Positions 9,131 through 17,725 of a stretch of DNA of 64,000 nucleotides are shown here, one piece after another (the first letter of the stretch is position 1; each line of letters starts with the position of its first letter). This stretch comes from Saprospiraceae bacterium (lineage in GTDB: Bacteria; Bacteroidota; Bacteroidia; Chitinophagales; Saprospiraceae): the NCBI GenBank assembly GCA_016714985.1, contig JADKBS010000001.1, positions 877,915-941,914 on the forward strand, read 5' to 3'. The notes under the pieces are model-generated. The model saw only the letters and a program-made list of their open reading frames with translations. It searched no databases and was not told the DNA's origin. The position numbers were made by a program, and so were the translations under genes.

Positions 9131-9373
9131 GTAACCGCCAAATTTATTTGGCGGCACGGACGTAAAGCCATTGCTGTTTTCGACCAAATAAATTTGGTCG
9201 TTACGAGGTCCTGCGTAACCGCCAAATTTATTTGGCGGCACGACGTATAGCCATTGCTACTTTCGACCAAATAAATTTGGTTGTTACGAGGTCCTGCGTA
9301 ACCGCCAAATTTATTTGGCGGCACGACGTATAGCCATTGCTGCTTTCGACCAAATAAATTTGGTTGTTACGAG
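9131..9373. repeat. Three tandem ~83-bp units of paired REP-like palindromes
   Basis: Each unit holds palindrome A (CCGCCAAATTTATTTGGCGG at 9135-9154, 9219-9238, 9302-9321) and palindrome B (CGACCAAATAAATTTGGTCG at 9181-9200, with TTG-ended variants at 9264-9283 and 9347-9366). Units begin with GTAAC and end with GTTACGAG. The last unit touches the stop codon of the RAYT gene. The 302 bases between the desaturase and the RAYT frame hold only this array and the terminator. Confidence 0.95.
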
Positions 9374-10029
9374 GGCTTGCAATAGCTGAATGCCCAATCC
9401 TCCCAATGCTGCACCCAGCCCACTTTTACAGGGTTTTCCAAAATATAGCGCATGATGTTGTTCAACTCCCGCTCATTGCGAACAAAGTGGTCGTAGCTTT
9501 CCCGTTGCCAGAACTTGCCCTCCCTGCCCAACAGCCGGTTGGCAGCAACGGCGGAAGGGCCTTTGATGCGCTTCATGATAACATCCAAAGGTTTGAAATT
9601 CAGGCTCTCCAAATCAGCAGTATCGAAATCGGTGGGCACCTGCAGGCTGGTATCTATGAGAATATGTACATGGTTGGGCATGATGCAATAGGCGAGCAGG
9701 TCGTAGAACTCCCCGTCGAATCGGTGCAACTGTTCCTTTACCGTTTCGGCGATGGCGGGCTGCCGGAGGTAGTCGGGACCTTGTCCAATGGCATCCAGCA
9801 GGGCATCGTAGCGGGCGAAATATCGCTTTCGCTCGTCGTGCATGAGAAGCCCCTTTAGTTCGGGCGGTTCTTTTTCGAGTTTGGCTTACTTTTCTTCATA
9901 CTCCTGTCGTAGTTGGCTCAACATCGCCAGTGGAATGGAATCTTTCAGCCGGAAAGTAACGAAGAAAGTAGCGCCGATGGGTTGGATGTGCGGCAGGTTG
10001 CGGCGGTAGTGCGTTTTGATTTTCTGCAT
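9367..10029 (-). pseudogene. REP-associated tyrosine transposase (RAYT), interrupted by an in-frame TAA
   Basis: Read from ATG 10029 the frame encodes a RAYT/Y1 transposase N-terminus (HYRRNLPHIQPIGATFFVTF, then RLKDSIPLAMLSQLRQEYEEK). It then meets TAA at 9888-9886 and continues in the same frame as AKLEKEPPELKGLLMHDERK to the stop at 9369-9367. The second half has the HUH motif (MPNHVHIL) and the catalytic-tyrosine region (WQRESYDHFVRNERELNNIM). Full length would be 220 codons, normal for the family. A single CAA-to-TAA change explains the break. RAYTs nick and move REP palindromes, and palindromes flank both ends here. A 158-residue product starting at ATG 9843 would keep the catalytic residues but lose the conserved N-terminus. 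Confidence 0.88.
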
Positions 10030-10052
10030 AGTGATGTTGTTTGGTTCACGCT

Positions 10053-10227
10053 CGTAACCGCCAAATTCCTGTCTGCCGACAGGCAGGTATTTGGCGGCGT
10101 TGATATACTGGTTGTTTCGACCAAATAAATTTGGTCGTTACGAGGAAGGCGCAACTTCCCCGTAACCGCCAAATTTATTTGGCGGGGCAGTCGGTTGGTC
10201 GCCGCCAAATAAATTTGGCGGTTACGA
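10053..10227. repeat. REP-like palindromes upstream of the RAYT gene
   Basis: Four palindromes of the same families as at 9131-9373: an A type at 10058-10097 split by an inserted inner palindrome (CCTGTCTGCCGACAGGCAGG), B at 10118-10137, A at 10166-10185, and a hybrid CCGCCAAATAAATTTGGCGG at 10202-10221. The outer GTAAC and GTTACGAG borders are kept. The remaining bases to 10403 show no supportable gene. Confidence 0.93.
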
Positions 10228-10403
10228 GAGGGCATCGAGAACGCAGGCGGTGGCTTTTTCGATGAATGCCATGCCACTTTTGGTGATGGAGCGGTTTATT
10301 TGGTGGTGGCAGGTGCTGCTGCGCTCGACACCTGCGACTACTGGGTTTGGGGACAGTGAAAATGGTTGGCGGCTTCATTTATGCTCGTAATTGGACAGCC
10401 GCT

Positions 10404-11195
10404 TCAAAAATCAATCACACATTCTGGCAGCAGTCGCTTTATTTTGTCATGCTCTGATATTGGAATGGGGTTGCCCCTCAAATCCATATCGGTCAGTCTT
10501 TTGAGTTGAACGATTTCTCCTGGCAGTCCCTTCAATTGGTTTTCGCCCAAATACAGCCTGTTTAGTCTTTTGAGTTGTAATATTGCCTGCGGCAGTCCCG
10601 TCAATTGATTTTTGCTCAAATTCAGCCAAGATAAACTCTTTAGTTGCCCGATTTCCCCCGGCAGGTCTGCGAATTGATTACCGCTAAAATCCAAGGATGT
10701 CAAGCTTTTAAGTTCCCCAATTTCCTTTGGTAGGTGTGTCAATCGGTTGAAGCCCAAACCCAAGTCAGTCAGGCTTTTGAGTTGCCCGATTTCCCTAGGT
10801 AGGCCAGTCAATTGGTTGAAACTCAAGTTCAGAGAGGCTAGGCTTTTCAGATGCTCGATTTCTCTCGGCAAGCCCGTCAATCTGTTCTTGTTCAATTCCA
10901 GTTTGGTTAGATTTTTCAGTTGCTCGATTTCCTTTGGTAGGTTTGTCAAATGGTTGTCGCTCAAATCCAGCGTGGTCAGGCTTTTCAGTTGCCAGATTTC
11001 ACTAGGTAGGCTCGTCAATTGATTACCACTCAAACCCAGCGAGGCCAGACTTTTCAGGTGCCCGATTTCACTAGGTAGGCTCGTCAATTTGGTAAAGCTC
11101 AAACCCAGCGACGTTAAGTTATTCAACTGCCCTATCTCCCTAGGTAGGTTAGTCAATTGGTTGGCGTCCAACCTCAGTGAGGTTAGGTTATTCAA
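10404..11195 (-). CDS. Leucine-rich repeat protein, downstream fragment of a frameshifted gene
   Basis: 263 residues made of about eleven 23-residue LRRs of the form LTSLPxEIGQLKSLTxLxLS, ending in SEHDKIKRLLPECVIDF, a capping end. It has no signal peptide and starts in the middle of a repeat. The gene immediately upstream (11188-12996) breaks off in the same repeat after an extra base in a six-C run at 11207-11212. With five C the two frames join as LPGEIGQLNNLTSLRL, an uninterrupted repeat. I therefore read this as the C-terminal third of one ~860-residue protein rather than a separate gene. If it is made on its own, it would be a cytoplasmic LRR peptide. Confidence 0.8.
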   Translation of the reverse strand: MNNLTSLRLDANQLTNLPREIGQLNNLTSLGLSFTKLTSLPSEIGHLKSLASLGLSGNQLTSLPSEIWQLKSLTTLDLSDNHLTNLPKEIEQLKNLTKLELNKNRLTGLPREIEHLKSLASLNLSFNQLTGLPREIGQLKSLTDLGLGFNRLTHLPKEIGELKSLTSLDFSGNQFADLPGEIGQLKSLSWLNLSKNQLTGLPQAILQLKRLNRLYLGENQLKGLPGEIVQLKRLTDMDLRGNPIPISEHDKIKRLLPECVIDF

Positions 11196-12996
11196 TTGCC
11201 CTATCTCCCCCCGGTAAGCTCGTCAATTGATTGCTGCTCAAATCCAGCGAGGTTAGGTTATTCAATTGCCAGATTTCGCCCGGCAGGCTCGTCAATTGGT
11301 TGTAGTGCAAATCCAGCGAGATAAGACTCTTTAGTTGTCCGAGTTCCCTAGGCAGCACAGTCAATTTGTTGTTCCATAAATTTAGGGATGATAGGCTTTT
11401 GAGTTGCCCGATTTCCTTTGGCAGGCTAGTTAATTGGTTGTACCATAAATCCAGCCAGGATAGGCTTTTGAGTTGCCCGATTTCCTTCGGTAGCATCGTT
11501 AATTGGTTGTGCGGTAAATACAGCAAGGTTAGGCTTTTGAGTTGCCCGATTTCTTTTGGCAGACTCGTCAATTGGTTGTAGTGCAAATCCAGCAAGGCTA
11601 GGCTTTTGAGTTGCCCGATTTCCTCTGGCAAGCTAGTTAAGCGATTGAAGCTCAGATGCAGCGATTTTAGATTCCTCAATTGCCCTATTTCCTTCAACAG
11701 TCCCGATAATTGGTTGCCATTCAAATTTAGAATGGCCAAGCTTTTGAGTTGCCCTATTTCCTTCGGTAAGTCTGTCAATTGGTTGTGTCTCAAATCCAAC
11801 GAAGACAGGCTTTTAAGTTGCCCGATTTCCTTAGGCAGAAAGGCCAACTGGTTGCCTCCCAAATTCAGTGAGGTCAGACTAAATAGTTGCCAGATTTCCC
11901 CCGGTAGGCTCATCAATCGGTTGCGGTGCAAATTCAAGAAGGTCAAGTTACTAAGTTGCTTGATTTCCCTCGGCAGTATCGTCAATTGGTTGCCTCCCAA
12001 ATCCAGCGTGGTCAAGCTATTTAATTGCCCGATTTCCTTTGGCAGTAATGTTAATTGGTTATCGCCCACATAAAGCGTGGTCAAGCTATTTAATTGCCCG
12101 ATTTCGATTGGTAAGCTTTGAATTCCAACTCCATCAGCTATGCCTCCACTTAAATCCAGCCATTTTAGGCTTTTGAGTTGCCCGATTTCCTTAGGCAGTT
12201 CCGTTAATCGGTTGAAACTCAAATCCAGCGATACTAAGCTTTTAAGTTGCCCGATTTCCTCTGGCAGGTTCGTCAACTGGTTGTTGTTTAGCACTAAAAC
12301 CTGTAGTTGGGTATGTTGAAAGAGTGAATCTGGAAGCGCAACTAGTCCTTTGTTGAATAGGTCAAGGGCCGTGATGTTTTTATTCAAATCCTTTAAATCG
12401 AAAGCTACAGGGTAAATATTTCCAAGCGTATCTATGAGGTAATCTGTCAATCGGCCTTCTTCTCTTTTTTTCACCCTTGCAAAACCTTGCCAGTCAAATT
12501 GCTCCGCCTTTTCCCACTTACCAAGTTTACCTACTTCATCACCGTTTTTATCAATGAAATAAAAGTAGTATTCAATTCCGTTTCTTCCATAAGCCAATGC
12601 AAATCTGTCTGCATAGAAATAAAACGCCTTCACGAGTTTGTCAGCTTTTCGGAAAAGGCTGTCTGCTTGCTTTAATGCAAGCTCAGTTTTCGCTTGTTCC
12701 GCTTTCACTTGTTTCAACGTAGCCTGTAGTCTAGTTTTGGTTGTCTCCGCCTCATTTTTCAATTGCTCAATGGCTTTAAAAGCTGCCACAATTTTTGTCT
12801 TGGCTTCATTGGCTTTGCCAGGGCAGTGCGTCATGGCGATGCTATATTTATTGATAGCGTCCTCAAATTTTGAGACACTATTCGTTTTCAGGATGGAATC
12901 GCCCTGATGTATATATCTGTCGTAGTATGGACAGTTTTGTTGCGCCGTGGAAATGAGACGACATAACAGAAAAAGCAGCAGAATGCAGTATTTCAT
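11188..12996 (-). CDS. Exported leucine-rich repeat protein (N-terminal part, frameshifted at its end)
   Basis: 602 residues. Signal peptide MKYCILLLFLLCRLISTAQQ. Residues ~25-115 are helical and coiled-coil-like (KAIEQLKNEAETTKTRLQAT). Residues ~125-200 resemble a WG-type repeat region (YFYFIDKNGDEVGKLGKWEK). From ~205 on there are about seventeen 23-residue LRRs. The frame ends abruptly as LTSLPGGDRAIE after a one-base expansion of a homopolymer at 11207-11212; the repeat pattern resumes in the frame of 10404-11195. The start overlaps the stop of the NTPase gene by four bases (ATGA), so the two are probably translationally coupled. LRRs usually bind protein ligands; together with the NTPase a sensor role is plausible. 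Export suggests it acts outside the cytoplasm. Confidence 0.85.
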   Translation of the reverse strand: MKYCILLLFLLCRLISTAQQNCPYYDRYIHQGDSILKTNSVSKFEDAINKYSIAMTHCPGKANEAKTKIVAAFKAIEQLKNEAETTKTRLQATLKQVKAEQAKTELALKQADSLFRKADKLVKAFYFYADRFALAYGRNGIEYYFYFIDKNGDEVGKLGKWEKAEQFDWQGFARVKKREEGRLTDYLIDTLGNIYPVAFDLKDLNKNITALDLFNKGLVALPDSLFQHTQLQVLVLNNNQLTNLPEEIGQLKSLVSLDLSFNRLTELPKEIGQLKSLKWLDLSGGIADGVGIQSLPIEIGQLNSLTTLYVGDNQLTLLPKEIGQLNSLTTLDLGGNQLTILPREIKQLSNLTFLNLHRNRLMSLPGEIWQLFSLTSLNLGGNQLAFLPKEIGQLKSLSSLDLRHNQLTDLPKEIGQLKSLAILNLNGNQLSGLLKEIGQLRNLKSLHLSFNRLTSLPEEIGQLKSLALLDLHYNQLTSLPKEIGQLKSLTLLYLPHNQLTMLPKEIGQLKSLSWLDLWYNQLTSLPKEIGQLKSLSSLNLWNNKLTVLPRELGQLKSLISLDLHYNQLTSLPGEIWQLNNLTSLDLSSNQLTSLPGGDRAIE

Positions 12997-14648
12997 TTTT
13001 CGAGGGATTTGATTTGTACTTGAAGAGTGTCTATTAGTTCCTTTAAACTATCTATACGGTTAGATTCTAGTAGTTTCACATCTGGGCCGGCATCGTAAAG
13101 TTCGAGGGAACTAAGATCACGCTCCGCCATCCCGATTTCTTGCTTGAAACGAGTTATGTCGGAGTTGTAGGAATTGATAAGGGCTTGTTCGGCTGCTTTT
13201 TTGGCCCTTTCTGCTTCGGCTTTTTGGTTGAAGGCCCACACCCCAAACCCCACCGCCCCCGCAGCCACCACCACCGCCAGCGCAACCAGACCCACCAATC
13301 GCCGCATCCGTTTCGCCGCCGCTATTTTCTCCTCCTTCGCCTTCCGCTCCCCCTTCATCTTCATCACGGGTGCCACCAAGCGGTCGTGGGAGATTTCATA
13401 GCTGAAGCCGCCCACGGTGTTCGGTTCCCGGCGAACGAGGTAGGTTCTTTCCAGGTCGTCCAGCACTGGCTGCGTCAGCCCTTCCTGGCGGAACTGCCCC
13501 AGCAGGGTTTTGCCGTCCACGCTGGTGCGGCGGCCCTCGCCGGCGTCTTCGGCTAATAGGCCCTCTTCGAGCAGGCGGCAGGCAGCCGGGCATAGCGCCG
13601 GGTCGAGTTCGTCGAGCTTGCGGTGTACGTAGTCCTCCAGCAGGTTGTTCATGTCGGGCAGTTGAGCCGGGGTGATGACGGGCAGCCCGTTGCCGTCGGG
13701 AGCCTGCCCCGATTTCTCGGGGTCGGGGACCTTGCCTTTTTTCACCAAATCCTCCACGTACTCGCACAGGATTTGCAGCAGGAAGGCTTCCACGCCCACC
13801 TGCCCGGCCTCCATGCCTTCGGTTTTCATCAAGGGGGCGAGCATGGCGTTGATGGCCTCCTGCTGGTACTTGAAGGGTGGGGAGTCGTATTGGTCACGCC
13901 AGGATTCCGCCTCGTCATGGCCAGCCAAAGCGGGCTGCACGATGGCTTGCTCTGCCTGCTGGCGGGTGAGCGGGCGCAGTTCGTAGCGCTTGTGCAGGAT
14001 GGTGGGCAGGGCGTCCTTCATGGAGTCCAAGTGGCTCATGCGGTCGGAGCGGATGGAGAAGACCGTTTTGACGAGCAGGGATTCAGAAAGGAAGTCCTGT
14101 TGCGTGGGGGTCAGCGTCTCGAAGCGGTCACGTAAGGCTTGCGGGATGTCGGTGAAGAGCAGTTCCGCCAACTGCCAGCGAAATGCTTGCTGCTGTTCGG
14201 ACGGGTAGCTGAAAAACTCCTCGAACTGGTCGAACAGCAGCACCAAGCGCAAGGGTGCCCCCTTGCCCTGTTTGCGTTTGAGGCGATGCCAAAGCGAGTC
14301 GCCCTCGTTTTTCAAAAAACCGCCGTCGGGCGAGTCGGCCAATTTTTCATCGAGCCGGATGAGGAAGGTTTGCAGGGGCGACAGGCTTTGTCCCGGCACA
14401 TAGTTCCCAAACTTGATTTCGAGCGGAACGAATTGCGCCCGCTTGGCCGGGTCGGTCAACAGGGGGATGATGGCGGCATTGAGCAGGGAGCTTTTGCCGT
14501 AGCCCGACTTGCCGAACAGCACGACGATTTTTTCCAGCAAAATGAGCTGGTACAGCTTGTCACGGTCTTCGTCCCTGCCGAAGAAAATGTGGCGGTCGCT
14601 CGTCTGGAACGGCTGCACGCCGGGGTATCGAAAACGCTTTGCCTCCAT
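12993..14648 (-). CDS. nSTAND1-type NTPase with C-terminal membrane segment and coiled coil
   Basis: 551 residues from ATG 14648, the start typical for the family (MEAKRFRYPGVQPFQ). A longer frame begins only at a TTG at 14714, inside terminator-like sequence. It has FFGRDEDRDKLYQLI, Walker A GKSGYGKSSLL, Walker B LRLVLLFDQFEEFF and a winged-helix-like region before residue 440. A single transmembrane helix follows (GLVALAVVVAAGAVGFGVWA), then about 80 residues of coiled coil. STAND NTPases oligomerise on sensing a trigger; many serve as bacterial immune switches. The topology puts the NTPase inside and the coiled coil outside, where the exported LRR protein from the next, overlapping gene could meet it. 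Function is inferred; no effector domain is fused here. Confidence 0.82.
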   Translation of the reverse strand: MEAKRFRYPGVQPFQTSDRHIFFGRDEDRDKLYQLILLEKIVVLFGKSGYGKSSLLNAAIIPLLTDPAKRAQFVPLEIKFGNYVPGQSLSPLQTFLIRLDEKLADSPDGGFLKNEGDSLWHRLKRKQGKGAPLRLVLLFDQFEEFFSYPSEQQQAFRWQLAELLFTDIPQALRDRFETLTPTQQDFLSESLLVKTVFSIRSDRMSHLDSMKDALPTILHKRYELRPLTRQQAEQAIVQPALAGHDEAESWRDQYDSPPFKYQQEAINAMLAPLMKTEGMEAGQVGVEAFLLQILCEYVEDLVKKGKVPDPEKSGQAPDGNGLPVITPAQLPDMNNLLEDYVHRKLDELDPALCPAACRLLEEGLLAEDAGEGRRTSVDGKTLLGQFRQEGLTQPVLDDLERTYLVRREPNTVGGFSYEISHDRLVAPVMKMKGERKAKEEKIAAAKRMRRLVGLVALAVVVAAGAVGFGVWAFNQKAEAERAKKAAEQALINSYNSDITRFKQEIGMAERDLSSLELYDAGPDVKLLESNRIDSLKELIDTLQVQIKSLEK

Positions 14649-14737
14649 CAGTCTGAGGTTTTTTTGGAAAATTGAACTGCTTAGTAGAGGTTTTTTTTTG
14701 GAGAAAATTTTCAATTTTCACCAAAAAAAACAAAAAT

Positions 14738-14782
14738 GTGGGAGGAGAGAGAAAAAATTTCATTTTTTCTCTCTCCTCCCAC
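14738..14782 (-). terminator. Long hairpin (21-bp stem) after the SIR2-like gene
   Basis: Perfect 21-bp stem with a TTC loop; arms GTGGGAGGAGAGAGAAAAAA+T. On the minus strand it is followed by ATTTTTGTTTTTTTT, a good terminator tail, and it lies 6 nt past the SIR2-like stop. The core GAGAAAAAAT / ATTTTTTCTC recurs in the hairpin at 22473-22527. Confidence 0.8.
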
Positions 14783-14788
14783 ACCCTC

Positions 14789-15874
14789 CTAAATAGCTGC
14801 GGAAAATTCGAGGATGGCGTGGTGGATTTTCCGCAGTTCCAGCGCAAGGTCTTGCTCATTGGCCAATCGCTTTCGCAGCCGCTCCCGGTAGTTGGCGAAG
14901 TTGGATTTCAGCAGTACTAGGGCATTGCGGTCGTCGCCGTTCCAGTCGCCTTGGTGGCGGGTCAGCACGTTGAGGGCGTGGCGGGTTTTGCCATCGGCGA
15001 TGTAACGGCTGACCTTCTCTTTCGGGCTGAGGCCGGGGTGCTCGTCTTCTTCCTGTTCCACCCGCTCGGCGTGGCGGCGGTGCAGTTCCTCAAAAAAAGC
15101 TTCGGTAGCGCCATAGCAACTGACGTTGAACTGTTTTTTGAAAAAAAGCATGGTGTCGCTGTCGTCGGGCAGGCCGGGATGGCAGGTGTAGTTTTTGTTC
15201 TTGTCGTCGAAATGGTGCTCCTTCCGATTGAGGTAGCGGAAGAGCAATTGGGTGTACCATTTTTCCAACCGAAAACCGAGGAAGATATAGGTCTCCGTTT
15301 CGTTGAGGATGCTTCGGATGACGTCGGGTATGTTCTCGTCATTGAGCAGTTTTTTGAGGTGGTCGAACAGGTCTTCGTAATCGAGCAGCAGCGATTCGTA
15401 ATGCTCCACGCTGCCGAATAGGTTGTACACCAGAGGCAGGTCGGGCGAGGGTTCCGTGATTTCCTTGTCCTTTTTATTGGGCCGCCAAGTGAAATAGTCG
15501 AACTGCGGCTCGGCGGCATAGCGGGTATAGGCCCGTTCGAGCGATTTGTCGGGGTTGATTGAAATGACCATGCGAAAGGGCATTTCCGTGATTTTCTGCA
15601 GCAATTCTTCTTTCGGTTGGCGGCTCTTGAAGAAATCCGCCGCCTTCTTCTGAGCAGAAATCTTGTACCTATGGCTGCGGAACAGGAAGAAGCCGTCGTG
15701 CGGGTAAAAATTGTCTATGCCGTGGTCATTGCCGTTGGCGGTCAATTGGGCATGGAGGTCTTGCTGAATGGATTCCGAATCGTGGGGCAGCAGGTCGTGC
15801 CCAATGAGCAGCACGGCCCGGTTGTTGGCGATGTCGAAAAGTAGGTCGTCCCAGTTGATTTGTTCGTTCATCAT
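14789..15874 (-). CDS. SIR2-like protein with a putative effector-associated (EAD-like) C-terminal domain
   Basis: 361 residues from ATG 15874. A longer start at 15913 is possible but lies 4 nt from the previous stop and adds a non-conserved tail. Residues ~1-260 fit a SIR2-like NAD-binding fold: VLLIGHDLLP, then FRMVISINPDKSLERAYTRY, VYNLFGSVEHYES and ETYIFLGFRLEKWYTQLLF. The last ~80 residues (SPKEKVSRYIADGKTRHALN to LRKIHHAILEF) have the helix pattern of the effector-associated domains known from bacterial conflict systems, closest to what I recall of EAD11. SIR2 domains in defence proteins degrade NAD+. It is followed by a strong terminator, then the nSTAND and LRR genes. Catalytic residues could not be assigned with certainty, so NADase activity is inference. 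Confidence 0.72.
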   Translation of the reverse strand: MMNEQINWDDLLFDIANNRAVLLIGHDLLPHDSESIQQDLHAQLTANGNDHGIDNFYPHDGFFLFRSHRYKISAQKKAADFFKSRQPKEELLQKITEMPFRMVISINPDKSLERAYTRYAAEPQFDYFTWRPNKKDKEITEPSPDLPLVYNLFGSVEHYESLLLDYEDLFDHLKKLLNDENIPDVIRSILNETETYIFLGFRLEKWYTQLLFRYLNRKEHHFDDKNKNYTCHPGLPDDSDTMLFFKKQFNVSCYGATEAFFEELHRRHAERVEQEEDEHPGLSPKEKVSRYIADGKTRHALNVLTRHQGDWNGDDRNALVLLKSNFANYRERLRKRLANEQDLALELRKIHHAILEFSAAI

Positions 15875-15917
15875 TTTCGTTTTTTTGAGGGTGCAGTCAG
15901 CATCCGGTGGCAAGTTT

Positions 15918-17611
15918 TCACCCCTTTTTCTTCAACTCCTCCACCGCATGGTTCGCCGCCCGTGCCGTCAGCGCCATGAAGGTCAGTGACGGGTTTTGGG
16001 TGGAAACGGAGGTCATGCAGGCCCCGTCGGTCACATAGACGTTGGGGCAGGCGTGGAGTTGGTTCCACTCGTTCAGCAGCGAGGTCTTCGGGTCACGGCC
16101 CATGCGCACGCCGCCCATCTCGTGGATGTCGAGGCCGGGGGCTTGTTCCGAGTCCTTGGTCTGGATGTCCTTGAACCCTGCTTTTTCGTACATCTCGGTC
16201 ATTTGCCCGAAGAAGTCCTTGAGCATCTTCTCGTCGTTGTCGTCATGGACGATGTTGATGCGCAGGAGCGGGATGCCCCAGGCGTCTTTTTGCGCAGCAT
16301 CCAAGGCCACGAAATTGGTTTCCTTCGGAATGGTCTCGCCCATCATGTGGCTGGAGACGTGCCAAGGCCCGTAGTCCTTCGAGCCGAGCAGGTTGTCGGT
16401 CAGTTGCTGGCCAAATCCCTCCGAGTTGGTGTTCAGGCTGCGGCCCGTGTAAAATCCAGCGGCATAGCCCCGCAGGAAGTCCGTTTCCTGTTTGTAAACA
16501 TTGCGGAAGCGGGGGATATAGGCGCTCGTCGGGCGGCCACCCTCGGTCTTGAACTCCTTGTGCCCTTCGTGCGTCGCCCAGATCCTGCCCCGGTAATTGT
16601 GGAAGGCCACGTATTTGCCGAGCAGTCCGCTGTCGTTGCCGAGGCCGTTGGGGAAGCGGTCGGATTTCGAGTTCATCAACACGAGGTTCGTGTTCAGCGT
16701 GGCGGCGTTGAGGAAGATGATTTTGGCGAAATACTCGGTCGTCTCCTTCGTCTCGGCATTGATGACCCGCACGCCCGTCGCCCGGTTTTCTTTTTCATCG
16801 AAAATGATGGAATCCACGACGGAATGCGGCTGTAATGTCAGGTTGCCCGTCCGCTGCGCCCACGGAATCACGGTCGAGTTGGCGTTGAAATAACCGCCGA
16901 AGGGGCAGCCCCGCTGGCAGATATTGCGGCTTTGGCAGAGGGTGCGCCCCTGCTGCTTGAAGATTTCCCGCTCCTCGGTGATATGTGCGCAACGGGCATA
17001 GATGACGTGGCGGTCCTTGTAGTTTTTCTTCACCGCATCCCGGAAATGCTGCTCCACGCAGGTCATATCGAAAGCCTTCAAGAAGTCGCCGTCAGGCAGC
17101 GTGTCCAGCCCGTCCCGGTTGCCGCTCACGCCGATGAACTGCTCCACCCGGGTGTACCATTTTTCCAAGTCCTTGTAGCGGATGGGCCAGTCCACGGCGA
17201 AGCCGTCCCGTGCCGGTCCTTCAAAATCGTAGTCGCTCCAGCGCTGCACCTGCCTCGCCCACATGATGGACTTGCCGCCCACCTGGTAGCCTCGAATCCA
17301 GTCGAAGGGCTTGTCCTGGATGTACGGGTGCTCGGTATCCTTCACGAAGAAGTGCATGGCATCCTCCTTGAAGGCATAGCAGCGGCTGATGACGGGATTC
17401 GCCTCGGCCACCTCGTGCGGTATGCGCCCCCGGTGCGGGAATTCCCAAGGCTGCATGCCCGTGGTGGGATAGTCTGCGATGTGCTCCACGTTGCGGCCCC
17501 GCTCCAGCATCAGGGTTTTCAGGCCTGCTTCGCAAAGCTCCTGGCGGCCCAGCCGCCCGTCATACCACCCCCGATGATGATGGCGTCGAAATTATGTGAT
17601 GTAGTTGGCAT
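15918..17611 (-). pseudogene. GMC-family oxidoreductase with an apparent one-base deletion
   Basis: From ATG 17611 the frame encodes the FAD-binding start NFDAIIIGGGMTGGWAA, then runs out at a TGA at about 17520. Adding one base near 17543 restores QELCEAGLKTLMLERGRNVE, which continues into the 530-residue frame that ends at 15918. The main frame has QNICQRGCPFGGYFN, HEMGGVRMG and NPSLTFMALTARAANHAVEE, typical of GMC oxidoreductases of the gluconate 2-dehydrogenase large-subunit type. It probably oxidises a sugar or polyol in the periplasm. The partner subunit-3-like gene lies just upstream. The indel is in a short G run and could be a sequencing error; if real, the FAD site is lost. Confidence 0.85.
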
Positions 17612-17623
17612 CTTTTTTTTGTT

Positions 17624-17722
17624 GTTGATAAGGGTTGATGGGATTGGGTTGATAAGGGTTGATATTGGGACTGCGTTATACGAGCTATCAACCCTTATCA
17701 ACCCTATCAACTTTTATCAACT
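17624..17722. repeat. Palindromic element built from TTGATAAGGGTTGAT
   Basis: Two direct copies (17625-17640 and 17649-17664) face inverted copies at 17686-17701 and a degenerate one to 17722. The whole segment folds into one long imperfect hairpin between the two dehydrogenase genes. The same unit recurs at 18799-18864. Confidence 0.85.
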
Positions 17723-17725
17723 CAA

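Noticed and set aside
10230..10375. Minus-strand stretch reading NRSITKSGMAFIEKATACVL before a stop, a possible gene remnant
   Set aside because: Protein-like to the eye but too short, without a start and ending inside the palindrome array; no family recognised.
10404..12996. LRR array as a degenerate DNA satellite
   Set aside because: The 69-bp periodicity is kept at the protein level with variable bases at third positions, so it is a coding repeat and not a DNA repeat.
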